From: Cloacibacterium caeni_C
GTDB lineage: Bacteria > Bacteroidota > Bacteroidia > Flavobacteriales > Weeksellaceae
Direction of reading: 5' to 3'
DNA: 64,000 nt
Assembly: GCA_002422665.1 (NCBI GenBank)
Contig: DITA01000059.1
Location: forward strand, 1 to 64,000
Below the pieces are notes generated by a model that saw only the letters and a program-made list of their open reading frames with translations, searched no databases and was not told the origin of the DNA. The position numbers and the translations under genes are program-made. Position 1 is the stretch's first letter; each line of letters starts with the position of its first letter. Shown here one piece after another: positions 1 to 7,269 of the stretch.

Positions 1-137
1 AAGCATTAGATGCAGCTTGGATGGCCGCTTCAGAAGAATTGTACAAAGCGACTCAAGAAGCTCAACCGCAACAAGAACAAGCACAAGGTAACGCTGGTGA
101 TAATGTACAAGATGCAGATTTCGAAGAAGTGAAGTAA
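1..137 (+). CDS. dnaK: Chaperone DnaK, C-terminal end only
   Basis: Only the last 44 codons are in the window; the reading frame begins at base 3. The peptide starts ALDAAWMAASEELYKATQ and ends in a Q/G/D/E-rich tail closing with DADFEEVK. This is the typical end of the Hsp70 lid helix followed by the disordered acidic DnaK tail, whose EEVK-like terminus is conserved in bacterial DnaK. DnaK is the cytosolic ATP-dependent Hsp70 chaperone working with DnaJ and GrpE. The gene is followed directly by a terminator hairpin, so it is the last gene of its transcript. The family call rests on the tail alone but the match is characteristic. Confidence 0.85.
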   Translation, partial: ALDAAWMAASEELYKATQEAQPQQEQAQGNAGDNVQDADFEEVK

Positions 138-160
138 ACTTCGTTTAAATATAAATATCA

Positions 161-192
161 AATCCCAATCAGTAATGGTTGGGATTTTTTTT
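161..192 (+). terminator. Intrinsic terminator after dnaK
   Basis: AATCCCAA at 161-168 pairs with TTGGGATT at 179-186, and the stem runs straight into a T tract. It separates dnaK from the accessory genes downstream. Confidence 0.8.
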
Positions 193-271
193 GTGAATTT
201 TTTAAATAGATTTTAGAACGTCTTGATTTGGCATTAGCAACTATCAATTTTGTTTTCATAAAAATAATATC

Positions 272-1924
272 ATGAAAACTCAACTTGATTTTAATGTCTT
301 AGATTATCTGGAAAAAATACATTACTCCTCAAAAAATTCTCAACTGCTAGAAACTTCGCTCAATGAATTTTCAGAGGAGATTTCTGAAATTTCTAATTAT
401 TTAATGGTAAACAAAATAGAAGCGGTTCTGTTTGCCAATGCTTTTGTGATGTGGTTTGAAAACAGCACTTTTAAAAATGTTTTTCAACATCTTGGGCTCA
501 AGGAATTTCATATTTTAAAATATAGAGATGCTTTAGAAAATCTATATGCTAGAAACCTTCTTTTTAATAAAGAGAAGAAAAAAATCATGAAATATGAAGT
601 TCCGCAATCTATAATTTTTGCCATTTCTAAAGGTAAAATGTTAACCCAAATTCCTCAGACTACTCGTAAAACCTTTGGTTTAATAGATGCTTTAGAAGAA
701 TTTGACACCAAGAGCGATGAATTGTTTTCAGAAGTAATTGGCTTTTTTGAATTTAAAAATTACATAGAAGAATTGGTTTCTGAAAATCTTTCTTTTCCTC
801 TTTTTGCCGAAATAAAAAAACTAAAATTAGATGTTTTTGAGACTTATTTTTTATTAGATGTAATTTGGGATGCCATAACTAGAGGTGATAATTTTTTTAA
901 TACCAATGTTCAGATAACGATAGATGAATTTTTTCCTAGAAAAAGCAATAGTATCCAAAAATTTAATGAAGTAATTAAAGGCGAAACCAAATTAACCCAA
1001 CTCCATTTAATAGAACTTTCCAATGAACAGTTTGCAAACAGAACCTTAGCAAAACTTTCCAAAGAAATGACAAAATTTCTTTCTGAGAAAGAAGGAATTA
1101 CTATTGATAATTTTTCTGAAGGAAATAAAAAATTAATTCAGTTTAACCAGATTAAAACCAAAGAACTATTTTATAATTCTAAAGAAATTGCCCAACTCAA
1201 AATCATAGAAAACGCATTACAAATAGACACTTTTGTACAAATGCAAAAACGATTGGAAGAAAGAGCTTTACCTAAAGGAATGGCGGTTTTATTACACGGA
1301 TTGCCTGGAACTGGAAAAACAGAAACGGTATATCAACTGGCTAAAAAAACGCATAGAAATATTTATAAAGTAGACATTTCTGAAACCAAAAGCATGTGGT
1401 TTGGTGAAAGCCAAAAATTGATCAAAAAAGTCTTTAACGACTACCATCAAATGATGAAAACCGAGAGCAATTGCCCGATTTTACTTTTTAACGAAGCAGA
1501 TGGAATCATTTCTAAAAGAAAAGAATTAGGAAACAGCAATACAGCGGAAACCGAAAATGCCATCCAAAATATTATTTTAGAAGAAATGGAAAACTTCGAA
1601 GGAATTCTCTTTGCTACTACCAATTTGGTGAAAAATATGGATGCAGCATTCGAAAGACGATTTCTTTTTAAAGTACAATTTGATCAGCCTAGTTTAGAAA
1701 ATGCTGCTAAAATATGGAAAAGCAAACTCTCTTTTCTTACAGATGACGAAGCTAGAAGATTAGCAGAGCGTTTTCCGTTTTCTGGTGGAGAAATAGAAAA
1801 TATAACAAGAAAATGCTTCATGCACGAACTTTTAAACAATACTTCCTGTACTTTTTATGAAGTGATGCAGTTTTGCGGTCAAGAAAAATGGAACAATACG
1901 GATAAGAGAAAAATTGGATTCTAG
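272..1924 (+). CDS. AAA+ family ATPase with long N-terminal region
   Basis: The 550-residue protein has a C-terminal AAA+ module. The Walker A motif GLPGTGKT is at about 343-350 and a Walker B-like LLFNEAD at about 404-410. Around 448-466, ATTNLVKNMDAAFERRF carries the sensor-1 region and an arginine-finger-like RR. The Walker B aspartate is replaced by Asn (FNEAD) while the catalytic Glu is kept, a variant I have seen in bacterial AAA proteins of this kind. The first 330 residues look helical and match no domain I recognise. Such architectures suggest ATP-driven remodelling of a protein partner, but substrate and role are unknown. The gene stands alone between the dnaK terminator and two small hypothetical genes. 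The start ATG follows an AT-rich leader without a Shine-Dalgarno sequence. Confidence 0.8.
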   Translation: MKTQLDFNVLDYLEKIHYSSKNSQLLETSLNEFSEEISEISNYLMVNKIEAVLFANAFVMWFENSTFKNVFQHLGLKEFHILKYRDALENLYARNLLFNKEKKKIMKYEVPQSIIFAISKGKMLTQIPQTTRKTFGLIDALEEFDTKSDELFSEVIGFFEFKNYIEELVSENLSFPLFAEIKKLKLDVFETYFLLDVIWDAITRGDNFFNTNVQITIDEFFPRKSNSIQKFNEVIKGETKLTQLHLIELSNEQFANRTLAKLSKEMTKFLSEKEGITIDNFSEGNKKLIQFNQIKTKELFYNSKEIAQLKIIENALQIDTFVQMQKRLEERALPKGMAVLLHGLPGTGKTETVYQLAKKTHRNIYKVDISETKSMWFGESQKLIKKVFNDYHQMMKTESNCPILLFNEADGIISKRKELGNSNTAETENAIQNIILEEMENFEGILFATTNLVKNMDAAFERRFLFKVQFDQPSLENAAKIWKSKLSFLTDDEARRLAERFPFSGGEIENITRKCFMHELLNNTSCTFYEVMQFCGQEKWNNTDKRKIGF

Positions 1925-2015
1925 ATTTTAAAATTTTATTAAAATTAAACGCCATGAATTTTCAAACGACTTCTTTTGACTTTTCTTCACGCTTTCTTTG
2001 TTTAAAAAAAAAGTT

Positions 2016-2246
2016 ATGGCACAAATTGTAGAATTTAACGGATTTACGTTTAAGATTAATCCAGAAAACAGAAAAGAATTATTGATTAAAAGAACTACTG
2101 CAAAGAACTTTACTTCATTTAAAAGTTTCGAAGCTACCATGCATTATTTGTTGAGTTCTAAAAATCTGATGGTAATTTTTACCGATAATGGTTTTTATGA
2201 TTCGCTGAATCCACTTTCGGGAAATTGGATCAATTTCAGAGTGTAA
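2016..2246 (+). CDS. Hypothetical protein, 76 aa
   Basis: The frame is open from a TTG at 1998, but the ATG at 2016 is the better start; the extra upstream residues would be only MFKKKV. The protein (MAQIVEFNGFTFK... ending NWINFRV) has no signal peptide or membrane segment and reads as a small mixed alpha/beta domain. I do not recognise the family. It lies 91 bases after the AAA+ ATPase gene and 22 bases before another small gene on the same strand, so the two small genes are probably co-transcribed. Confidence 0.6.
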   Translation: MAQIVEFNGFTFKINPENRKELLIKRTTAKNFTSFKSFEATMHYLLSSKNLMVIFTDNGFYDSLNPLSGNWINFRV

Positions 2247-2268
2247 AGAATTTTTTTAATCGCAAAAT

Positions 2269-2490
2269 ATGCCACAATATCGATTCGCTACGATAAGAGA
2301 TTTGAATACTTTTTCTACGATTCTTCAGAAGAATTGGGTAGTGGAAGTAGAGTGCATTGCGCAGAATAATCCTCTACTTTTATTAGAAGATAGAATGAAA
2401 ATAGCGGCTGCAGTGGAAGAAAAATATGATACTGTTTGCAATCCGCTTTCTGTGAATCTTCACAATTTTAAAATAGAGAAATTGGAATGA
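2269..2490 (+). CDS. Hypothetical protein, 73 aa
   Basis: This small protein (MPQYRFATIRDLNTFSTILQ...) has no membrane segment and a mildly acidic C-terminus. The family is not recognised. It follows the preceding 76-aa gene by 22 bases and is followed by a probable terminator at 2541-2571, which supports a short two-gene unit. Confidence 0.55.
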   Translation: MPQYRFATIRDLNTFSTILQKNWVVEVECIAQNNPLLLLEDRMKIAAAVEEKYDTVCNPLSVNLHNFKIEKLE

Positions 2491-2540
2491 AAAATTAAAC
2501 GCTAATTAAAATTATTGTTCATAAATAAAAATTTTTCTCC

Positions 2541-2571
2541 AAGTCTTACTTTGTCTGAGTAAGGCTTTTTC
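2541..2571 (+). terminator. Probable intrinsic terminator
   Basis: AAGTCTTAC at 2541-2549 pairs with GTAAGGCTT at 2559-2567, including one G-T pair, and a short T-rich run follows. It sits between two hypothetical genes. Confidence 0.55.
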
Positions 2572-2598
2572 TTTGACTAAAATTTCACCAAAATAATA

Positions 2599-3369
2599 AT
2601 GAAAAATTTTAATTATCATTACCTTGATATCACAAAATGGGAGCCAGATTTTCAGATAGATGAAGTTTTAGAAATTTCGGAACGTTTAACCTATTATAAA
2701 GATGATTTTCGGGAGGTTTGGCTAGATGGAAACCAAAAAATAGTCAAAGAAAAACGATTTGAAAATGGAAATATTTTTTATTTTTTTGAATCCAATAAAA
2801 TAGAAAATGAAACAGAAGATTACACCATTACCCTCTTTGATGAAAAAGGAAAAGTGACAAATTGTGAGACTTATAAAAGACCAAAATCTCTGTTTTTCCA
2901 AAACAGTATTTTCTTTGAACAAACATTTCATCATTTTACATTAGAGGAAAAAGGTCAGTTGTGTTTTTATAAATATTTTTGGAAAGGTCAGCTTCCCGAT
3001 GTTTGGTTGAAGACTTCTTTTATCAAAAAAGAAAATGATTTTGAAGAAATCATCATCACAGATAAAAAACAGAATGTAAAAGCTCAAATTTTGAAAATCA
3101 ATGACTGTGTCTATTCCGAAAGAAGATTTACTAATTCCTTTGATTGTGATTTTTATTTTCTAGGAGTTAAAAAAAGAAAAGCGTTTAAAAATTTTGATGA
3201 AGAAGGGAAATTGTTACTCCAAGAATTTGATGACGAAAAAGGATTTAACAGTCAGTTATTTCAATATAGATTGCTAACCGATGGTTATACAGAACTCAAT
3301 AAGAAGTGTTTTTTGAATGATAAACTCGTGGAAGAAAAAAAAATCACAATTTGCATTAAAACGACTTAA
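2599..3369 (+). CDS. Hypothetical protein, 256 aa
   Basis: The protein is rich in aromatic and charged residues and has no signal peptide or membrane helix. Several stretches alternate strand-like segments with turns (for example NGNIFYFFESN and EEGKLLLQEFDDEKG), a look shared with antitoxin/immunity-type MORN or YD-like repeat proteins, but I cannot assign a family. It is preceded by a terminator and followed 66 bases later by the WYL regulator gene. Cytosolic location is inferred from the lack of an export signal. Confidence 0.55.
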   Translation: MKNFNYHYLDITKWEPDFQIDEVLEISERLTYYKDDFREVWLDGNQKIVKEKRFENGNIFYFFESNKIENETEDYTITLFDEKGKVTNCETYKRPKSLFFQNSIFFEQTFHHFTLEEKGQLCFYKYFWKGQLPDVWLKTSFIKKENDFEEIIITDKKQNVKAQILKINDCVYSERRFTNSFDCDFYFLGVKKRKAFKNFDEEGKLLLQEFDDEKGFNSQLFQYRLLTDGYTELNKKCFLNDKLVEEKKITICIKTT

Positions 3370-3387
3370 ATTGACGTTCTGTTTGCT

Positions 3388-3395
3388 TAACTTTG
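3388..3395 (+). promoter_or_regulatory. Bacteroidota-type -7 element before the WYL gene
   Basis: TAACTTTG matches the TAnnTTTG consensus of Bacteroidota sigma factor promoters and lies 40 bases before the ATG. The nearest upstream TTG (3371) is only 14 bases away, shorter than the usual spacing, so the -33 part is weak. Confidence 0.4.
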
Positions 3396-3434
3396 GTTCA
3401 TAGAAAAAAATAATGAATCTAAAAACCAAATCTC

Positions 3435-4352
3435 ATGGCCAAAAATGAACAAATGCTTCGCTTAGTTTTAATAGAACAATTATTAAGAAGAAGAAAAGAT
3501 AGAGGCGCATCTTACGAAGAAATTTCTGATTTTTTAGAAGATAAATTTCAAGAAAAAGGTCTCACGCTTAAATTTACAGAACGCACTTTTCAGCGAGACA
3601 AAGTTGCCATTGCAGATGTTTTTGGGATACAGATTTCATTTTCTAGAAAGCGAAATGTACATTTTATAGAGCAAGAAGAACTAGAACTTTCTCAGGAAAG
3701 TGTTTTTGACCAATTGCTTTTGGTACAAGCCTATCGTGAAACGCAAGATAAAACAGACGTCATGTTCTTCGAGCCGAGAAGAGCCAGAGGTTTTGAATAT
3801 TTAAACGGAATTGTGCATGCCATTACTCAGAAAAAAGTCATCACCTTCAGTTACCAAAAATTTTGGGAAAACGAAAAATCTTCCAAAGTAGTAACACCTT
3901 ATGCGTTGAAAGAATTTAAAAACAGATGGTATCTTTTGGCTGCAGATTACAAATCAAAAGATGGTTCTTTTTTCTTGAAAACCTTTGGTTTAGACCGTAT
4001 TTCTGACCTAGATATTACCACAGCAAGTTTTACAAGAGAAGAAATTAATATAGAAGAAACGTACAAAAATTCTTTCGGTATCATTAGTGCTGACGGAGCT
4101 TTGCCCCAAGAAATTCTATTGAAGTTTGATAATGAACAAGCCAATTATGTAAAAGCTTTGCCATTGCATCATTCACAAACCATCATTTCTGAAGATGAAA
4201 ATGAGACGGTTTTTAAAGTTTTTGTAGTGCCTACTTATGATTTCCAGAGAGAAATTCTCTCTTACGGAAAACGGGTGCAAATTCTGGCTCCAGAATCTTT
4301 CAAAAAGGAAATGAAAGAAGAAGTAGAAATCATGCTCAAGAATTTTTTGTAA
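3435..4352 (+). CDS. WYL-domain transcriptional regulator
   Basis: The 305-residue protein starts with a winged helix-turn-helix-like segment (residues about 8-70, RLVLIEQLLRRRKDRGASYE with TFQRDKVAI as probable recognition helix). A WYL domain centred on KNRWYLLAADY near residue 165 follows, then a C-terminal extension (WCX-like) ending LAPESFKKEMKEEVEIMLKNFL. WYL proteins are ligand-responsive DNA-binding regulators; known members such as BrxR and CapW repress phage-defence operons. Placement 49 bases before a nuclease gene and near a restriction-modification operon makes a defence-regulatory role plausible, but that is inference. A -7-like element is upstream. Confidence 0.85.
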   Translation: MAKNEQMLRLVLIEQLLRRRKDRGASYEEISDFLEDKFQEKGLTLKFTERTFQRDKVAIADVFGIQISFSRKRNVHFIEQEELELSQESVFDQLLLVQAYRETQDKTDVMFFEPRRARGFEYLNGIVHAITQKKVITFSYQKFWENEKSSKVVTPYALKEFKNRWYLLAADYKSKDGSFFLKTFGLDRISDLDITTASFTREEINIEETYKNSFGIISADGALPQEILLKFDNEQANYVKALPLHHSQTIISEDENETVFKVFVVPTYDFQREILSYGKRVQILAPESFKKEMKEEVEIMLKNFL

Positions 4353-4401
4353 TTGCTAAAAAATAAACTAATCATTTAACATCCTACTTTTACCAATAAC
4401 C

Positions 4402-5877
4402 ATGAAAACACTTTCTAAATCTCGTTTCGTTTCTGGCGTACAATGCGAAAAAAAACTTTGGTATTCCTATTACCGAAAAGACTTACAACTGCCTACTGAT
4501 GAACAAACTCAAGCAATTTTTGACCTAGGACATCAGATAGGAAATTTGGCACAAAATAGATTTCCTAATGGTAAAGATGCCACTCCAGAAGATTTTTCGG
4601 ATTTTTCTCCTTCCATTGAAAAAACCAAACTATGGATTGCAGAAGAGGTAGAAACCATCTACGAAGCTACTTTCACCGCTAAAAATGCACTTTGTATGCT
4701 TGATATTTTACATCGAATGAATGATGAAATCTGGGCAATAGAAGTAAAAAACAGTACTTCTGTCAAAGATTATCATCTTACCGATGCATCATTGCAATAT
4801 TTTGTGATGAAAGAAGCGGGTTATGCACCAGATAAGTTTTTTCTGATGCACATTAACAATCAGTACATTAAAAATGGTGAGTTAACAGATGAATTTTTTC
4901 ATTTGGAAGATATTACAGATAAAGTTTTGTCTAAACAAACTTGGGTAGAAGAAAATTTGGAAAGATTACTTGTAATGTTAGAAAATAAACAGGAACCCAA
5001 TATTTCCATCGGTGCACATTGTTCGTCTCCTTTTGCTTGTGATTTCGTACATCATTGTTGGAAACACATTCCCGAAAATTCTGTATTTGAACTGTATCGT
5101 GGTGGCAATAAAGCATGGGAATTATATAAGCAAGGAATTCTAAAAATTGAAGACATAGAAGATGATTTTCCGCTTACACATTTTCAACATTTACAAAGAA
5201 AAGGATTGAGAAATCAAGAGCAGTACATCAATAAAGAAGCCATCAAGAATATGATTTCTTCTTGGCAGTTTCCCTTGTATTTCTTTGATTTTGAAACTGT
5301 TTTTCCTGCCATTCCTGTTCTGGACGGAACGAGACCTTATCAGCAAGTTCCGTTTCAGTATTCCTTGCATATTTTAGAAGAAGATGGCAAACTTTCACAC
5401 AAAGAATTTTTAGCCCATCCTGAAGATTTTTCTAATGGTAAAAATCCTCTGAAATTATTGGTAGAGCAACTCAAACAAGATTTCGGAATCGAAGGAAATA
5501 TTGTAACTTATAATCAGAGTTTTGAAGTAGCAAGATTAAATGAATTGGCAAATATGTTTCCCGAAGACGCTCCGTTTTTAAAAAATTTAGTGAGTAGAGT
5601 AGTAGATTTGTTGCCGGTTTTTCAAGGGGGATTTTGTTATTTTCCAGAGATGAAAAATTCTGCTTCTATTAAATCGGTTTTACCAGCGGTTGCGCCAGAT
5701 TTTACCTATCGAAATTTGGTGATTCAAGAAGGAGGAACTGCCAGTTCGCTTTATCATCAATCAATTCTTCAACAAAAATTTGTAGAAGAAGATCTTGCAA
5801 TTCATTTGCTAAAATATTGTGAACTCGATACTTATGCAATGGTGGTGATTTATCAGTTTTTATTAAATGTAGTCTGA
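4402..5877 (+). CDS. DUF2779 protein: Cas4/RecB-like nuclease plus DEDD exonuclease-like domain
   Basis: Two nuclease-like parts are visible in 491 residues. The N-terminal part has a PD-(D/E)XK pattern: Asp101 (MLDIL), Glu114-x-Lys116 (AIEVK) and Gln132-x2-Val in LQYFVM, like the RecB/Cas4 motifs. Cys15 and a C-x5-C-x5-C cluster (207, 213, 219) sit where Cas4/AddB proteins bind a 4Fe-4S cluster. The C-terminal part (DUF2779, from about 290) begins YFFDFET (Asp296, Glu298), continues with VTYNQSFEVARL and ends with CELDTYAMV, the order expected of a DEDD/RNase H-fold exonuclease. The protein is cytosolic and its substrate unknown. It follows the WYL regulator by 49 bases, and a hairpin terminator lies downstream. 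Confidence 0.8.
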   Translation: MKTLSKSRFVSGVQCEKKLWYSYYRKDLQLPTDEQTQAIFDLGHQIGNLAQNRFPNGKDATPEDFSDFSPSIEKTKLWIAEEVETIYEATFTAKNALCMLDILHRMNDEIWAIEVKNSTSVKDYHLTDASLQYFVMKEAGYAPDKFFLMHINNQYIKNGELTDEFFHLEDITDKVLSKQTWVEENLERLLVMLENKQEPNISIGAHCSSPFACDFVHHCWKHIPENSVFELYRGGNKAWELYKQGILKIEDIEDDFPLTHFQHLQRKGLRNQEQYINKEAIKNMISSWQFPLYFFDFETVFPAIPVLDGTRPYQQVPFQYSLHILEEDGKLSHKEFLAHPEDFSNGKNPLKLLVEQLKQDFGIEGNIVTYNQSFEVARLNELANMFPEDAPFLKNLVSRVVDLLPVFQGGFCYFPEMKNSASIKSVLPAVAPDFTYRNLVIQEGGTASSLYHQSILQQKFVEEDLAIHLLKYCELDTYAMVVIYQFLLNVV

Positions 5878-5884
5878 GGAAAGA

Positions 5885-5990
5885 ATCAAAAATCAAGAGC
5901 CAAGAATCAAGTAAAAAGAATCAAAGATCAAGTAAAAAGATTCAAGATTTAAGAGCCGAGAATCGAGATTTAATATACTCGAGATTTAAG
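5885..5990. repeat. Degenerate short tandem words after the DUF2779 gene
   Basis: The stretch repeats variants of AGAATCAAG, AAAATCAAG and GAGATTTAAG about ten times without a strict period. It has no open frame of interest. Similar word-like spacer repeats occur at 33206-33238, 35302-35332 and 38195-38232. Confidence 0.6.
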
Positions 5991-6011
5991 ATTTTTAATT
6001 TTATCAATAGG

Positions 6012-6056
6012 AACGGGCTTTTTTATGCTGAGTTTAGTCGAAGTAAGCCCGTTTTT
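6012..6056 (+). terminator. Hairpin with T tail after the DUF2779 gene
   Basis: AACGGGCTT at 6012-6020 pairs with AAGCCCGTT at 6045-6053 across a 24-base loop, followed by Ts. Confidence 0.55.
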
Positions 6057-6094
6057 TATGGTTATGGATTGAGGCTTTAGCCAAAATCTAACAT

Positions 6095-6230
6095 CCATCA
6101 TTCATCATCAATAACCATTCTTCACAAAAATCAGCGAGAATCAGCGGTAGAAATTTGCGAAAATCAGCGAGGAACTCCACATCCAACATCACATCATCAC
6201 ATCACCACATCATCACATCATCAAATCACC
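6095..6230. repeat. CATCA-type simple repeat and AATCAGCG copies
   Basis: Within the 433-base spacer 5878-6310 this part carries three AATCAGCG copies (about 6130-6172) and then a run of CATCA, CACATCATCA and CACCACATC words (about 6178-6235). No gene or RNA is apparent in the spacer apart from these repeats and the hairpin at 6012-6056. Confidence 0.65.
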
Positions 6231-6310
6231 ACATTATTTCTCCACCGTCACATTCTGTCCGTGTATAAACCTAATTTTGATGTACAAAATTTTAAAAAAA
6301 AGACAAAATC

Positions 6311-7015
6311 ATGGAAAGAGAAATTGTTTTTGAAGTCCTTACAGAAGGCGGAAGCATCAGTATTGAAAGAGCCGAAAATCCAGAAATAGGATTTGACTAT
6401 TTTCTAAAAACTCAAGAAGCAGAAATTTTTGAGGATGAGACACCCGTAAATCAAACAAACGTTTTTGATAATTTCTACGAACCTTTTGATGAAATCAATC
6501 AAAAATATGCTTGGTATAATTTGCATTTGAACTACATAGATGAAGATTTTAGTGAATATGCAACAGAAGAATTGGTAAAAGTTCTTAATCAAAAACAAAT
6601 AAAGACTTTGAAAAATCAAGAACTGTTGGAAGAAAAACTCCATTGCTTTTTTAATTGTAATGAAATTCCTGAAAAAAATGGCTTAAAGAAAATGAAAATC
6701 AGCAGTTTGGTAAAGGTAACCGAACATGAATTTATAGAGCGCTATTTTGAGGAAGACCAAGAAATTGATAAAAAATATCAATTGAAAGGAACTTATGAAA
6801 TGTGGACTGAAGAGCAACCTTATTATCTGAAAAATACAGAACTCATCAATTCTAGAAATTCCTTCGAGTTTTTAGGTTACCTAGAAATTACGGGCAATAG
6901 TATTATTCTAAAAGACGAATGCGGAGAAATTTGCTATGTTTTGCCTTCGGATAAATATTTTATCTCGTTACAACCAGCGCAGATGATTAGAGAATGGTCT
7001 GCAATCACCTACTAG
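6311..7015 (+). CDS. Hypothetical protein, 234 aa
   Basis: This acidic, Tyr/Phe-rich protein has no signal peptide or membrane helix. The first 60 residues read as strands (MEREIVFEVLTEGGSISIERA); the middle is helical and charged (EELVKVLNQKQIKTLKNQEL), and the end (GYLEITGNSIILKDECGEI) again looks like strands. I do not recognise the family. It is isolated between a repeat-filled spacer and the inverted repeat array before hsdM. Confidence 0.55.
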   Translation: MEREIVFEVLTEGGSISIERAENPEIGFDYFLKTQEAEIFEDETPVNQTNVFDNFYEPFDEINQKYAWYNLHLNYIDEDFSEYATEELVKVLNQKQIKTLKNQELLEEKLHCFFNCNEIPEKNGLKKMKISSLVKVTEHEFIERYFEEDQEIDKKYQLKGTYEMWTEEQPYYLKNTELINSRNSFEFLGYLEITGNSIILKDECGEICYVLPSDKYFISLQPAQMIREWSAITY

Positions 7016-7036
7016 TCAAATTCGGGTTTTCTGTGG

Positions 7037-7118
7037 GGTTTGTTCGTGGTTTGTTCGTGTTTCCTTCGAATCAGCCTCGGAAAAGTACCATAAATTACGA
7101 ACAAACCACGAACAAACC
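7037..7118. repeat. 22-bp perfect inverted repeat built from tandem 11-mers
   Basis: The left arm 7037-7058 is two tandem copies of GGTTTGTTCGT. The right arm 7097-7118 is two copies of its reverse complement ACGAACAAACC. The arms match perfectly and are 38 bases apart, so the four 11-mers point inward as a head-to-head array. An inner TTTCC/GGAAA pair (7060-7064, 7079-7083) extends the symmetry. The array lies 152 bases before the likely hsdM start and could be an operator, a cruciform-forming element or a terminator. Confidence 0.8.
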
Positions 7119-7163
7119 TAAAACTTAAGTAGAACTTGACTCAAAGAAAACTGCTAAAAAATA

Positions 7164-7191
7164 CCTCTTTTAAGGTTTTCCTTAAGTGAGG
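7164..7191. promoter_or_regulatory. Imperfect dyad upstream of hsdM
   Basis: CCTCTTTTAAGG (7164-7175) faces CCTTAAGTGAGG (7180-7191) with 10 of 12 positions paired and a 4-base centre. It lies about 80 bases before the hsdM start and is a candidate regulator-binding dyad. TATATTTA just downstream resembles but does not match the TAnnTTTG promoter element. Confidence 0.4.
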
Positions 7192-7269
7192 AAATAGAGA
7201 TTTTCATTATATTTACCATTCGTATAAATATTGATTAAAGAAAGAACAAAAACGTTCTATAATGATGTT

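Noticed and set aside
4402..5877. Cas4 of a CRISPR system
   Set aside because: The protein is Cas4-like in its N-terminal half but carries DUF2779 and stands without cas genes or an array.
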